From assembly GCA_964437465.1 (NCBI GenBank), contig CAYTGI010000008.1:1-59933 (forward strand): DNA of 59,933 nucleotides, in the 5' to 3' direction. A model generated the notes under the pieces. It was not told where the DNA came from. It searched no databases and was given only the letters and a program-made list of their open reading frames with translations. The position numbers and the translations under genes were made by a program. The stretch comes from JAGQLF01 sp964437465. Lineage in GTDB: Bacteria > Patescibacteriota > Dojkabacteria > J137. Shown in pieces: positions 51,971 through 59,933 of this stretch (positions within the stretch are counted from its first letter, which is position 1; the number at the start of each line of letters is the position of its first letter).

Positions 51971-53716
51971 ATGGATAAAGAAAAACTCCAGAATTGGATT
52001 CTTGATACTTTAGAAAAACATTTTGAAATAAGTATAGATGTTGAGGTTGAACGTCCAAAAGATACTTCAAATGGGGACTACTCTTCAAATATTGCATTAA
52101 AACTATCCGCTAAATTAGGTGAAAACCCAAAAGATATTGCTAACCAGATCAAATCAATGTTGGAGGAAAGTAATATTAGTGAGATTAAAAAAATTGAAGT
52201 TGCAGGACCTGGGTTTATCAATTTTTACTTAAATAAAAAGAATAAACTTCAGATACTATCAGATATTATCAAACCAGATTTTTTACTAGATAGTACAAAT
52301 TCAGAGAAAAATATTATTATTGAGTTCAGTTCTCCAAATATAGCAAAACCGTTTACTATAGGACATTTAAGGTCAACGATAATAGGGGAATCTATAAGTC
52401 GAATCTATGAAGCTCTTGGATTCAAAGTCTTTAGAGATAATCATTTAGGCGATTGGGGGGCATCTTTTGGAAAATATTTAGCTGCTTTCGAAAGTTATAA
52501 AATTGATTTAAATTCATTACTAAAATCTGAAACACCAATTAAGGATCTAGTTGATATATACATTAAATTTAATACAGATTCAGAAGAGAACGAAGAACTC
52601 ATTGATGAAGCTAGAAATTGGTTTAAGAAGCTAGAAGAGGGTGATTCGAAGGCTCGTGAGTATTGGGAAAAGTGCATTGAAATCTCTCTCAAAGAGTTCA
52701 AAAGACTATATGAAATATTAGATGTCTCATTTACAGAAAATGAAGGAAAAGGTTACGGAGAGTCCTATTTCGAAGAAGAGATGCAACATGTTCTCTCTGA
52801 TCTTGAATCTGCAGCAGAAAAAGGAACATTAGAATACAAAGAGAGTGACGGGGCAAGGTTAGTCTTCTTTGATAAATCAACTAAGTTACCACCTCTGATG
52901 ATACTTAAGAGCAATGGAACGACACTTTATTCTACTCGAGATTTAGCTACTGATAGATTTAGAATGAATAGAGATAAGTACGGGTACCCTGATCTAACTA
53001 TAGTTAACGAAGTTGGTGGAGAACAGAAACTATATTGGAGACAGATATTTAAAATTGAGGAGTTATTAGGTTGGTATAAACCTGGGCAGAGAGTTCACGT
53101 TAGTCACGGTCATTATCGGTTTAAAGAAGGAAAAATGTCTACTAGAAAAGGGAACGTAATTTGGCTAGAAGATATTTTAGAAAAAGCAATTGATAAAGCC
53201 AAACAAGTGGCAAAAGACAATTCAAAGGATCTAGATATTGAGGAGGTAAGTAAGGTTGTTGGAATAGGAGCAATAAAGTGGAATGATCTTAAAAGAGATT
53301 CGAATCATGATATTACTTTCGATTGGGATGAGATATTGAATATTAAAGGAAATTCTGGTCCTTATGTTCAGTATACCTATGCAAGAACAAATTCAATTCT
53401 TACAGAAGCTGGTGACTTTGATCATACATTAAACTATGAAGTATTAAATTCATCAGAAGAAGTTGAAATAATAAATCACCTTGTTAAATACAAGGAAATT
53501 ATTGAAAGGTCTGCTGAGGAGTATGCACCACACATGGTTTGCACTTATTTATATGATCTTTCACAACTATTTAATTCTTTCTATAATAAACATTCCGTTC
53601 TCAATGCTAAAAGTGAAGTGGATAAAAATGCAAGATTGGTTTTGACAAATGCAGTTAGAAAAGTACTAAGAGAAGGACTTGAGTTACTTGGGATCAACGT
53701 TCTTGATAGAATGTAG
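51971..53716 (+). CDS. argS: Arginyl-tRNA synthetase
   Basis: Class I synthetase that charges tRNA-Arg. The 581-residue protein has the N-terminal tRNA D-loop-binding domain (about 1-100), the catalytic core with SSPNIAKPFTIGHLRSTIIG (the HIGH motif as IGHL), DNHLGDWGASFG, the KMSTRKGNVIWL loop, and the helical anticodon-binding domain with YVQYTYARTNSIL and a C-terminal RKVLREGLELLGI. Length is normal. ATG 51971 is preferred over TTG 51965 because the TTG lies within the -10 element. Its end overlaps the convergent P-type ATPase gene by 23 nt. Confidence 0.95.
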   Translation: MDKEKLQNWILDTLEKHFEISIDVEVERPKDTSNGDYSSNIALKLSAKLGENPKDIANQIKSMLEESNISEIKKIEVAGPGFINFYLNKKNKLQILSDIIKPDFLLDSTNSEKNIIIEFSSPNIAKPFTIGHLRSTIIGESISRIYEALGFKVFRDNHLGDWGASFGKYLAAFESYKIDLNSLLKSETPIKDLVDIYIKFNTDSEENEELIDEARNWFKKLEEGDSKAREYWEKCIEISLKEFKRLYEILDVSFTENEGKGYGESYFEEEMQHVLSDLESAAEKGTLEYKESDGARLVFFDKSTKLPPLMILKSNGTTLYSTRDLATDRFRMNRDKYGYPDLTIVNEVGGEQKLYWRQIFKIEELLGWYKPGQRVHVSHGHYRFKEGKMSTRKGNVIWLEDILEKAIDKAKQVAKDNSKDLDIEEVSKVVGIGAIKWNDLKRDSNHDITFDWDEILNIKGNSGPYVQYTYARTNSILTEAGDFDHTLNYEVLNSSEEVEIINHLVKYKEIIERSAEEYAPHMVCTYLYDLSQLFNSFYNKHSVLNAKSEVDKNARLVLTNAVRKVLREGLELLGINVLDRM

Positions 53717-56264
53717 ATTTATTTATATCTAATCGCATGAGTTGGTCTATTATGAGCAAATGCACTGCAATCATCATCAAGATAAATACTCCAATTGCAA
53801 GAAAGATAGAAAAATAGCTCTCAAAAGGAACAGGCCAGACTGCATAATATGTCCTTACAGGCATACTTATACCCCCAAGAAATATAAGTAAAGGAACAAT
53901 ATAACTAATTACTTTAATATTTTTTATTTTCGCAAAACTTTTATTTAACCTTATTATTAAAAAGATTATTAAACATCCAATTCCAAGTAAAGTAGAAACA
54001 AGTACCTGGTCATAAAAATTATCAATTCTCCATATTGGTAAGATAGTTTGCATAATTCCTATATACATACCAAATAGAAAAGTTCCAATTAACAAAAAAA
54101 TATTCTTTGCGAATTTACCTGATCTCCATAATAAAAATAGAGAATAAGACATACTCATACCTAATACTCCTAGAATAATTGCAGTATTCAATTCTATTTG
54201 GCTTAGTGAAGTTCTATTTACGTAGTAAATAAAAATGCTAAAAATAGATATTAAAATACCAGTAGGCACGCTTGAGAGCAATATATCTTTCATAAATGAT
54301 CTTTGGTCCCTAACTTCATCTCTAGAGTAAGTTAATAAATAACTAACCAAAGTATTACCAAGAAAACTTGATATTAGTGTTGATGTTGGATTAATAGGTA
54401 CAAAAGAACCAATTACAAAAGTAAAGAATAGTGCAATCATCCCATAAATCACTGCTCTAGAAAAATATAGTTTTGCTGTAAGCTTGACATTGAAGATTAT
54501 ATTATCCCCTTCATAAAATATCTCAGGAATTTTCTTATAGTCATTTTTCAAAAGTACTATGTCTGAAACATCTCTTGCAACTTTTGCTCCAGTTTCCATA
54601 GCGATACTGACATCTGAATTCTTGAGACCAAGAACATCATTTACTCCATCACCAATCATTGCAACCTTTAGACCTTTTTCTTTAAGAATGTTCACGATCT
54701 TATTTTTATCTGAAGGAACAGCACGTGTGAAGACTATAGTATCGATAATTATTTCACTTAAATCTCTATCATTCTGGCTTAAATCAATAATATTATCAGT
54801 ACTAATTCCAACTTTTTCTGCAACTCGTTTAACAGATTCCAAGCTATCTCCAGAGATGATTTTTACTTCTATATTTTGTCTCTTTAAAGATTTAAGTACA
54901 TTTACTATTCCGGGATTAAGATCTTCATTAATACCCAAGACAAAGAAGTTATCAGTCTTTATATTTTTATTTGAATTAATGATTTTATGATTTGTAATAA
55001 ATCCAAAGATCACTCTATAACCTTTGCTAGAAAAACTTTCAATTATCTTTTCAGCTTCTTTTTGATGGTTTTCATAAATGTAAGTTTTAAGTTTTGAATA
55101 TGCCCCTAAACCAACTGATCTATTCTTATATTCATATAAGCTATATTTTTTGTCAGAGGTAAAAGGGACTTGATCAAAATGATCTTTTTTTGATAACTCT
55201 TTAGCATCATCAAGTTCTAGATAATCAAAAATGGATTTTGCTGTTTTATTGATTCCATATAGATTCTTATAAATAGGAGAGAAGAATTCTTTTAGCTCAC
55301 TTTTAGAAATATTATTAAAATAATCCTCTTTAACGTTCATCTCATTAGTAGTTATCGTTCCGGTTTTATCCATGCAAACAATATCTATAGAAGCTAGTTC
55401 ATCAATAGCACCTTTCTTTTGGATTAAGATACCTTTATTGGCAAGCTTCGCAACTGAGACAACAAATGTGACAAGAAGTATTATCAAAAGCATCTGAGGA
55501 GTAATATTTCCCATTATCGTAGTAATGCCGATAAGAATTTCCTTAACCTCATAGCCATTAATTCTCGCAAAAATGAAATTCAAGGATGCGGTAATAAATC
55601 CAATAGCAGTAAAAATATATACTAACTTTGTACTATTCTTTTCTAATTGACTTTCTTTTCTTACAAAAGTTGTACTTTCCTTTGCAAGCCTATTCAGGTA
55701 ATTATTTTTACCAATTTTCTTAACTTTATAAATACAAATTCCTGTAACAACAAAGCTTCCAGATAAGACCTCATCCTTTTCTTGTTTTGTAATGTAATCT
55801 GATTCTCCAGTTAGAGCAGATTCGTCGATTTGCAGGAATTCTGCACCCAAGATCTCTCCGTCAGCTAGAATTGTGTCACCTTCGTTTGCAACAACAATAT
55901 CGTCTTTAACTATTTCGCTTGAAAGGATCTCCCTAAGTTCAGAGTTTCGAATAACTTTTCCTGTAGATTTGAAACGATCTTTTAGCTTTTCAAGTCGTTT
56001 TTTTACATTAACCTCTTCGATTGTTTGTGTTAATGCACTTGTAATTAGGAAAAAAGATAAAACAAATACATCCCTGTATACACTAAAAAAGGCTAAGGCA
56101 ATTAATAGAGGTATTAATGCTAAGTTAGAAATAGCAAAAAAGTGTCTAAAAAAAATTTCTAAATATGATGGAGTTCTTGTATCAATACTTGAATTGCTTA
56201 GACCAAGAGAAACTCTCTCAGAAGCTTCTTTTTCTGTTAATCCTTTATATTTACTTATTTCCAT
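53694..56264 (-). CDS. P-type cation-transporting ATPase
   Basis: Pumps a cation across the membrane with ATP through a phospho-Asp intermediate. The 856-residue protein has the N-terminal GLTEKEASERVSLGL segment, the actuator motif LTGES (about 151-155), the phosphorylation motif DKTGT (Asp about 299), the hinge GDGVNDVLGLKNSDVSIAM, and about ten membrane helices in total. The PEGL motif of helix M4, which lines the ion site, reads TPQM, so ion specificity cannot be inferred from the usual rules. The overall layout is like the MgtA/CtpE side of the family. ATG 56264 is preferred; a TTG at 56267 is also possible. Confidence 0.92.
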   Translation of the reverse strand: MEISKYKGLTEKEASERVSLGLSNSSIDTRTPSYLEIFFRHFFAISNLALIPLLIALAFFSVYRDVFVLSFFLITSALTQTIEEVNVKKRLEKLKDRFKSTGKVIRNSELREILSSEIVKDDIVVANEGDTILADGEILGAEFLQIDESALTGESDYITKQEKDEVLSGSFVVTGICIYKVKKIGKNNYLNRLAKESTTFVRKESQLEKNSTKLVYIFTAIGFITASLNFIFARINGYEVKEILIGITTIMGNITPQMLLIILLVTFVVSVAKLANKGILIQKKGAIDELASIDIVCMDKTGTITTNEMNVKEDYFNNISKSELKEFFSPIYKNLYGINKTAKSIFDYLELDDAKELSKKDHFDQVPFTSDKKYSLYEYKNRSVGLGAYSKLKTYIYENHQKEAEKIIESFSSKGYRVIFGFITNHKIINSNKNIKTDNFFVLGINEDLNPGIVNVLKSLKRQNIEVKIISGDSLESVKRVAEKVGISTDNIIDLSQNDRDLSEIIIDTIVFTRAVPSDKNKIVNILKEKGLKVAMIGDGVNDVLGLKNSDVSIAMETGAKVARDVSDIVLLKNDYKKIPEIFYEGDNIIFNVKLTAKLYFSRAVIYGMIALFFTFVIGSFVPINPTSTLISSFLGNTLVSYLLTYSRDEVRDQRSFMKDILLSSVPTGILISIFSIFIYYVNRTSLSQIELNTAIILGVLGMSMSYSLFLLWRSGKFAKNIFLLIGTFLFGMYIGIMQTILPIWRIDNFYDQVLVSTLLGIGCLIIFLIIRLNKSFAKIKNIKVISYIVPLLIFLGGISMPVRTYYAVWPVPFESYFSIFLAIGVFILMMIAVHLLIIDQLMRLDINKSTFYQER

Positions 56265-56285
56265 CAATATTGTTATTCCAAGGAC

Positions 56286-56294
56286 ATTATAGCA
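56286..56294 (-). promoter_or_regulatory. Extended -10 (TGCTATAAT) of the P-type ATPase gene
   Basis: Perfect TG-n-TATAAT on the minus strand, 21 nt before the ATG at 56264; leader about 14 nt. It lies in the 36-bp space after the 119-aa gene, so the two leftward genes are separately driven. Confidence 0.65.
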
Positions 56295-56300
56295 ACCTTG

Positions 56301-56660
56301 TTAGTCAATATGGTGTTCTAGTTTGTTTTTTGTCTTTTCAATCAACTCTTCTAATGTTTCTATCGCTTTGAACTCTGGAGCAGAGATTAATACTTCAGGT
56401 TCAGTATCATGTTGAATAATTATTGCAGGTAATGCAATGTCTTGAAATCTATTAACTAGCTGATTTTTATGAAGGAATTCAATTTCAAAATCTGAACCTT
56501 TTAGAAAATCTCTCCATTTATTTTTCATCCCAAAGTTTCCATAGGTTATCTTACATAAGTCGCATTTATATGTATTCGGAGAGATAGTTTTATGGGCAAA
56601 GTCGATAGCTCCGTTTATAGGACCACTTTTAGCATTATATATAATGATTAACTTATTCAT
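56301..56660 (-). CDS. Conserved hypothetical protein with CxxC (119 aa)
   Basis: The protein starts with a beta strand and IIYNAKSGPINGAIDFAHKTISPNTYKCDLCKITYG, a pattern I associate with a widespread but uncharacterised family of small soluble proteins; the CDLC pair may bind metal or form a disulfide. The C-terminal half has ALPAIIIQHDTEPEVLISAPEF, which recalls a thioredoxin-like fold with a strand before a cis-Pro. No signal or membrane segment. It diverges from the DUF2177-like gene. Confidence 0.65.
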   Translation of the reverse strand: MNKLIIIYNAKSGPINGAIDFAHKTISPNTYKCDLCKITYGNFGMKNKWRDFLKGSDFEIEFLHKNQLVNRFQDIALPAIIIQHDTEPEVLISAPEFKAIETLEELIEKTKNKLEHHID

Positions 56661-56698
56661 TTTGAAATTGCTACCTATTAATTATATATTTAGTTATT

Positions 56699-57106
56699 AT
56701 GACTACTTATTTAATCCTATACATTATATCTTTATTCACATTTTTATGTATTGACTTTGTTTGGTTAAGATTTTTATCTGGAGATCTTTATAAAAACTCT
56801 ATTGGACATTTATTGGCTGATAAAGTTAAATTTAAAGCAGCATTAGTTTTTTATTTAATTTTTGTTTTTGGAATAGTATTTTTTTCAGTAATTCCAGCTA
56901 TTGATAAAGAGAGCATAGCTGCAGCAGTAGTTAATGGTGCCATGTTTGGTTTTATGACCTACTCGACATATTATCTTACAAATTTTTCTACCCTTAAAAA
57001 CTGGCCGCTAAAACTTGTTTTGATTGATATTTCTTGGGGGGCGCTACTTTCAAGTAGTATCTCTTTAATTACATATCTGTTATATGTAAATGTATTCTCA
57101 TGGTAA
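56699..57106 (+). CDS. DUF2177-like four-helix membrane protein
   Basis: The 135-residue protein has four membrane helices (about 4-24, 46-66, 73-95 and 108-130) and the DUF2177 pattern IDFVWLRFLSGDLY near the start, NGAMFGFMTYSTYYLTNFSTLKNWP in the middle and LVLIDISWGALLSS near the end. The family is of unknown function. A TATATT lies 8 nt before the ATG. Confidence 0.82.
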   Translation: MTTYLILYIISLFTFLCIDFVWLRFLSGDLYKNSIGHLLADKVKFKAALVFYLIFVFGIVFFSVIPAIDKESIAAAVVNGAMFGFMTYSTYYLTNFSTLKNWPLKLVLIDISWGALLSSSISLITYLLYVNVFSW

Positions 57107-57132
57107 TTTAGCATCGAATAATGTTAGGTCTA

Positions 57133-57228
57133 CTACTTTATATCTAGTTTTTCCTCCTCGTATTCAGGAAGTTTCTTACCATTTACTTCAAGATAATCAT
57201 CTTGATTAGGGATATCTTCAGGTAAGAA
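57133..57228 (-). pseudogene. Relic of a duplicated C-terminal tail (paralogue of the 210-aa gene)
   Basis: On the minus strand this stretch reads FLPEDIPNQDDYLEV then NGKKLPEYEEE and stops at 57133-57135. The intact gene at 58048-58680 ends FLPEDIANQDDYLEV then NGKKLPDYENE. At DNA level 57164-57207 is identical to 58076-58119 (44 bp), with a few mismatches beyond. It is in frame with, and directly after, the TAA that ends the kinase-like frame (57229-57231). Confidence 0.85.
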
Positions 57229-58019
57229 TTAAGTTAATTCCGAAAGACTATCTAGGTAACCTCTATAATCAGAACTAACGGATCTTAATTTATTTCTAAT
57301 TAACTCCTTAAACTCCTCAATTTTACTTCTTAAAACAGGGTTTTCAGCTCTTCTCTCTACTCTAACTTGAAATTCAATGAGTAAATCAATCATTTCATTT
57401 AATAAACGATCAGGGGGAACATTAAACCTAGAGTCTTCAAAATCATGTGGAATGATTCTAAAGTTATCAGGGTCATGTGAAAAATTCCTTGTCTTAGCAT
57501 CACCATGTAAGATGTTATGCTTATGTAAAGATGCTAGGCACAAGACTAACTGATTTAAAATAAGAGTAGCCCCATTATAGTTAAGCCTTCAGGATACATA
57601 ATAGGGACTGCTGGTCTGATTTCCGTTACCATTATAGCTCTATCTTTATGGTCTGGAACTAAACCACCTCCAATGATTTTAAAAGTATTGAGACCTGGGA
57701 TTCTTCGTCTTACTTCAATTTCAGTTTCCAATCCACTTGCGTAGATTCTTTTAATAGCCGCAGGAATTCTAACACCAGTATCTCGATCTATTAATACCCC
57801 AAAAATAACCCCATTTCTACTTGTGGCTGCAAAAACTGCAGTTTCGTGATCAATATCTGGATTAAAAAACTCGAATGAACCAAAAATGCGAGCTCCATCA
57901 ATATTAGTCATCGTTTCTTCAATAGTTGCGTTTGCCCAATCAAGTGTTTGTTGATTAAATTCTTCTAAGTCGAAATTTGGATCAACTCCAATTAACTTAT
58001 CACCTTCTTTATTATCCAT
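57229..58019 (-). pseudogene. Frameshifted protein-kinase-like gene
   Basis: Two frames together make one kinase-like protein. The first (58019-57555) has the N-lobe with AAIKRIY (Lys90) and ETEIEV, and MVTEIRPAVPI as the hinge strand, and runs out of frame at YPEGLTIMGLLLF. The second (to 57229) carries the catalytic loop HGDAKTRN and the metal-binding HDFED. Reading the second frame further upstream gives NGATLILNQLVLCLASLHKHN, the expected helix before the loop, so a one-base indel near 57565-57590 is responsible. A strong Shine-Dalgarno AAAGGAG precedes the ATG. Activity would resemble atypical small kinases or aminoglycoside-phosphotransferase relatives. A sequence error is possible, but the nearby relic tail argues for decay. 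Confidence 0.75.
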
Positions 58020-58047
58020 TATTCTCCTTTAATAATATAATTTTGTA

Positions 58048-58680
58048 TTATTCATTAACTTCTTCATTTTCATAATCAGGAAGTTTCTTACCATTTACTT
58101 CAAGATAATCATCTTGATTGGCAATATCTTCAGGCAAAAACTCAGTTATGTCTAAATATTTGCCATGAAGAGCTCTAGAGATTATATTGTAGTTAACTTC
58201 ATTTCTTTCACCGTACTCGATATACTCGACAAGATTGTTAAATATTTTCTCCATATCTTTTTCAAAGATAATTAAAGACAATCTGTGGACTCTATCTCCA
58301 GAGGTGAACTCTTCATCTACAATATCTAGATTCAACAGAAACCGATCTTCTTTTATTGAGAACCAATAAAATTTAATATTTCTCCATTTAAATAATTTAC
58401 CGTATGTTTTTATTCCTAAACTAGTAATCTGTGTAGTAAGTTTTTCTGGAGGTACTGCAGCCTGTGTGAACCAAAGAAATACAAAAGCTAAAATCGCAAT
58501 GATTACAATGTAATATTCTAATAAAGCAGCAAGCCCAATCAGTACAAGAAAAAAAATTGAATAAGAAACATACCAAAGTCTGTCTTTAGGATTCCATATT
58601 CGTTCATCTGAAGTCCATTCAAGCAATTTTTCAAAAGGACCTTTATTTTTAGATAGATTTGTATGAAGGAATTTTGCCAT
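58048..58680 (-). CDS. Hypothetical two-helix membrane protein (210 aa)
   Basis: Two adjacent membrane helices at about residues 38-58 and 60-80 follow a cytoplasmic N-terminus; the rest, about 85-210, is a soluble alpha/beta domain (LGIKTYGKLFKWRNIKFYWFSIKED, LNLDIVDEE, RLSLIIFEKDMEKI) with an acidic tail, reminiscent of PH-like domains in small bacterial membrane proteins, but I do not recognise a named family. A TATACT lies 7 nt before the ATG. Its last 80 bp recur at 57133-57228. The kinase-like gene follows after 28 nt. Confidence 0.7.
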   Translation of the reverse strand: MAKFLHTNLSKNKGPFEKLLEWTSDERIWNPKDRLWYVSYSIFFLVLIGLAALLEYYIVIIAILAFVFLWFTQAAVPPEKLTTQITSLGIKTYGKLFKWRNIKFYWFSIKEDRFLLNLDIVDEEFTSGDRVHRLSLIIFEKDMEKIFNNLVEYIEYGERNEVNYNIISRALHGKYLDITEFLPEDIANQDDYLEVNGKKLPDYENEEVNE

Positions 58681-58687
58681 TAGAATA

Positions 58688-58693
58688 AGTATA
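58688..58693 (-). promoter_or_regulatory. -10 element (TATACT) of the 210-aa gene
   Basis: TATACT on the minus strand, 7 nt before the ATG at 58680, wedged between that gene and the stop codon of the transglutaminase-like gene. Confidence 0.5.
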
Positions 58694-59933
58694 CTAGATT
58701 TTGGTATTATTTTTTCTGGCTTTCCTTATCAATATGACTGTTATACCTGTAATTAGTGGGAATGTTATACAAATAGCTAATTTTAATAGCAAAGAGATAC
58801 GGCTTGTATCTAAACCTATTAAGGATTTCATAAATTCATCAATAGAGTTATTTAGTATTTCAGCTTGTAAGCTCAAGTTATAGTTTGTTTTATTCATACC
58901 TATGGGTTCTGGATATTTTTCTAATAAATCATTTTGAGTGAGCCCATCTGCCTGGGTAAGTGAATCTTTTATTAGAATTTCCATATCTCTTTCAGGTATA
59001 GCTTCGAGATCTCCAAAATATGAAAGTTCAGAAGTGCTTGGTGTCTCCGGATTTATTGAGGCTACGTGTGAGTAAAAATGGTTTAGATCTCCCCCAATAA
59101 GATTATTGCCAAAATACCCCCAAGTTGTATCTACATTTATCCAAGTATCTAACTCTGGCAAATACACTTCCGCCCATTGATGGTTAATTCTGTTTTCAGA
59201 TCTTGATTCATAGTCAGCTGCGCCGTAACCAAACCCAAATGCTGCTCTGGCTGGAATTCCTTGTGCTCTAAGTAAAGTTATGAAAAGATCAGAATATTCC
59301 ATACAAACAGCAGCTCCTCCGTTTAAGGTTGCAAGAGCACCTTTCCTCTCATTCAAACCATATTTTTTTACAAAGCTGTAGTCAATTTGGTTTACTACAA
59401 AATCATAAGTTGATTGAATTATTTCATAAACATCTTCACTTTCACTCAGTCCAAGTGCAGTCTCTCTTATTTTTGCATTATCTACTTCCCAGTAGTCTCC
59501 AGGCTCTAAATATCGACTAAAATCCTCAGGGATATCTGTGATCTTTCCTGCATTAGAAAAGTCAAAGTTAGTATCTTGGGTTAGAGTAGAATAGCCTTTA
59601 ATAAAAATATCACCTTCTGATGCTGCAGAAAGTTTAAAGTGAGCAATTAAATTATTGTCTCTATCTAGAGTAATAGCATATGGTTCAGGAGATATTTCTG
59701 TGTAAAAAACTTCTTGGGTTATAGGCCCGCTATTTATATCTCTAGGAAGTGGCATGGAGAAAGTATTAATTACAAAAGGAAAATTATTAGTTTTTGGAAT
59801 TTTTTGATTAATCGTAAACTCAAAATATTGTTCAGTTCCGATCTGTATCCAAACAGAGTTTCCTACTAAACTTTCTTTACTAACTTCTAGAAGTCTATTC
59901 CCATTAATATTATTTATATCTTGCTCTGGAGAT
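58694..59933 (-). CDS. Transglutaminase-like membrane-anchored protein (partial at window edge)
   Basis: The frame is open to the last base of the window, about 59 codons beyond the internal ATG at 59755, so the gene begins outside. The upstream part (WIQIGTEQYFEFTINQKIP) looks like a beta-sandwich continuing into the visible protein. The papain-like transglutaminase core has the triad: Cys in GGAAVCMEYSDLF, His in NHQWAEVYLPELDTWINVDTTWGYFG and Asp in the same segment. A C-terminal membrane helix (LLLKLAICITFPLITGITVI) ends in a basic tail, so the enzyme domain is held outside the membrane. Members cross-link or cleave peptide bonds; a wall or surface protein is a likely target. Confidence 0.88.
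   Translation of the reverse strand, partial: SPEQDINNINGNRLLEVSKESLVGNSVWIQIGTEQYFEFTINQKIPKTNNFPFVINTFSMPLPRDINSGPITQEVFYTEISPEPYAITLDRDNNLIAHFKLSAASEGDIFIKGYSTLTQDTNFDFSNAGKITDIPEDFSRYLEPGDYWEVDNAKIRETALGLSESEDVYEIIQSTYDFVVNQIDYSFVKKYGLNERKGALATLNGGAAVCMEYSDLFITLLRAQGIPARAAFGFGYGAADYESRSENRINHQWAEVYLPELDTWINVDTTWGYFGNNLIGGDLNHFYSHVASINPETPSTSELSYFGDLEAIPERDMEILIKDSLTQADGLTQNDLLEKYPEPIGMNKTNYNLSLQAEILNNSIDEFMKSLIGLDTSRISLLLKLAICITFPLITGITVILIRKARKNNTKI

Noticed and set aside
1..59933. Alternative genetic code (TGA as Gly)
   Set aside because: TGA ends genes cleanly (for example at 6449) and no conserved protein reads through TGA.

Overview
This AT-rich (roughly one-third GC by eye), gene-dense window looks like the genome of a Candidate Phyla Radiation (Patescibacteria) bacterium. 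The placement rests on the gene set: a reduced core (dnaA, dnaN, holA, ftsK, tsaD, rsmI, argS, dnaJ, adk) mixed with large secreted or anchored beta-sandwich and Cys-rich proteins, a pair of FemAB-like enzymes, PilN/PilO-like proteins, a FecR-type anti-sigma and many small uncharacterised membrane proteins. The standard bacterial code fits: TGA acts as a stop in clean genes. I cannot name the phylum with certainty; Dojkabacteria or Microgenomates-like lineages are reasonable guesses. No tRNA, rRNA, CRISPR array or transposase was recognised.

Layout. 0-4.2 kb: 3' end of a sortase, a 39-residue membrane protein, a heptamer repeat array, rsmI, and leftward tsaD-comM. 4.2-8.9 kb: a flavin and oxidative-stress neighbourhood (flavodoxin, Mn-type SOD, FMN-binding split-barrel protein, ApbE-like protein) around two unknown genes. 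9-16.4 kb: holA, then three exported proteins: a degenerate PGRP/SH3 protein, a 1184-residue Cys-rich protein, and an fn3 protein ending in a sortase-like sorting signal (IPDTA). 16.4-19.6 kb: a leftward operon of two FemAB-type transferases and a DegT/DnrJ aminotransferase. 19.7-23.3 kb: dnaN, a 530-bp gene-free stretch with DnaA boxes (likely oriC), a small unknown gene, and dnaA. 23.3-27.7 kb: VOC protein, Nudix hydrolase, yidD, a beta-propeller protein and a divergent ApbE-like protein. 27.8-36.7 kb: PilN-like, PilO-like, a small membrane protein, a cohesin-like protein and a 2221-residue surface protein, closed by a perfect palindromic terminator. 37-43.2 kb: ftsK, a methyltransferase, two paralogous GT2 glycosyltransferases (one broken by a stop codon) and a membrane-anchored receiver protein. 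43.2-47.9 kb: ECF sigma factor and FecR protein, two FAS1-like proteins, dnaJ. 48-56.3 kb: cupin protein, rhomboid protease, adk, a MurE-like ligase without its N-terminal domain, argS, P-type ATPase. 56.3 kb to the end: small proteins, a decayed kinase-like gene with a duplicated tail, and a transglutaminase-like protein running off the window.

How the parts work together: much of the window is devoted to the cell surface (sortase and substrate, FemAB and MurE-like wall enzymes, pilus-like inner-membrane proteins, giant adhesin-like proteins, transglutaminase-like protein). Two genome-wide habits stand out. Many genes have a -10 promoter element only 5-7 nt before the start codon, which predicts leaderless mRNAs. 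Convergent genes often overlap at their stop codons, four times by exactly 4 nt. Two 10-N assembly gaps lie inside genes, at 33709-33718 and 47510-47519.
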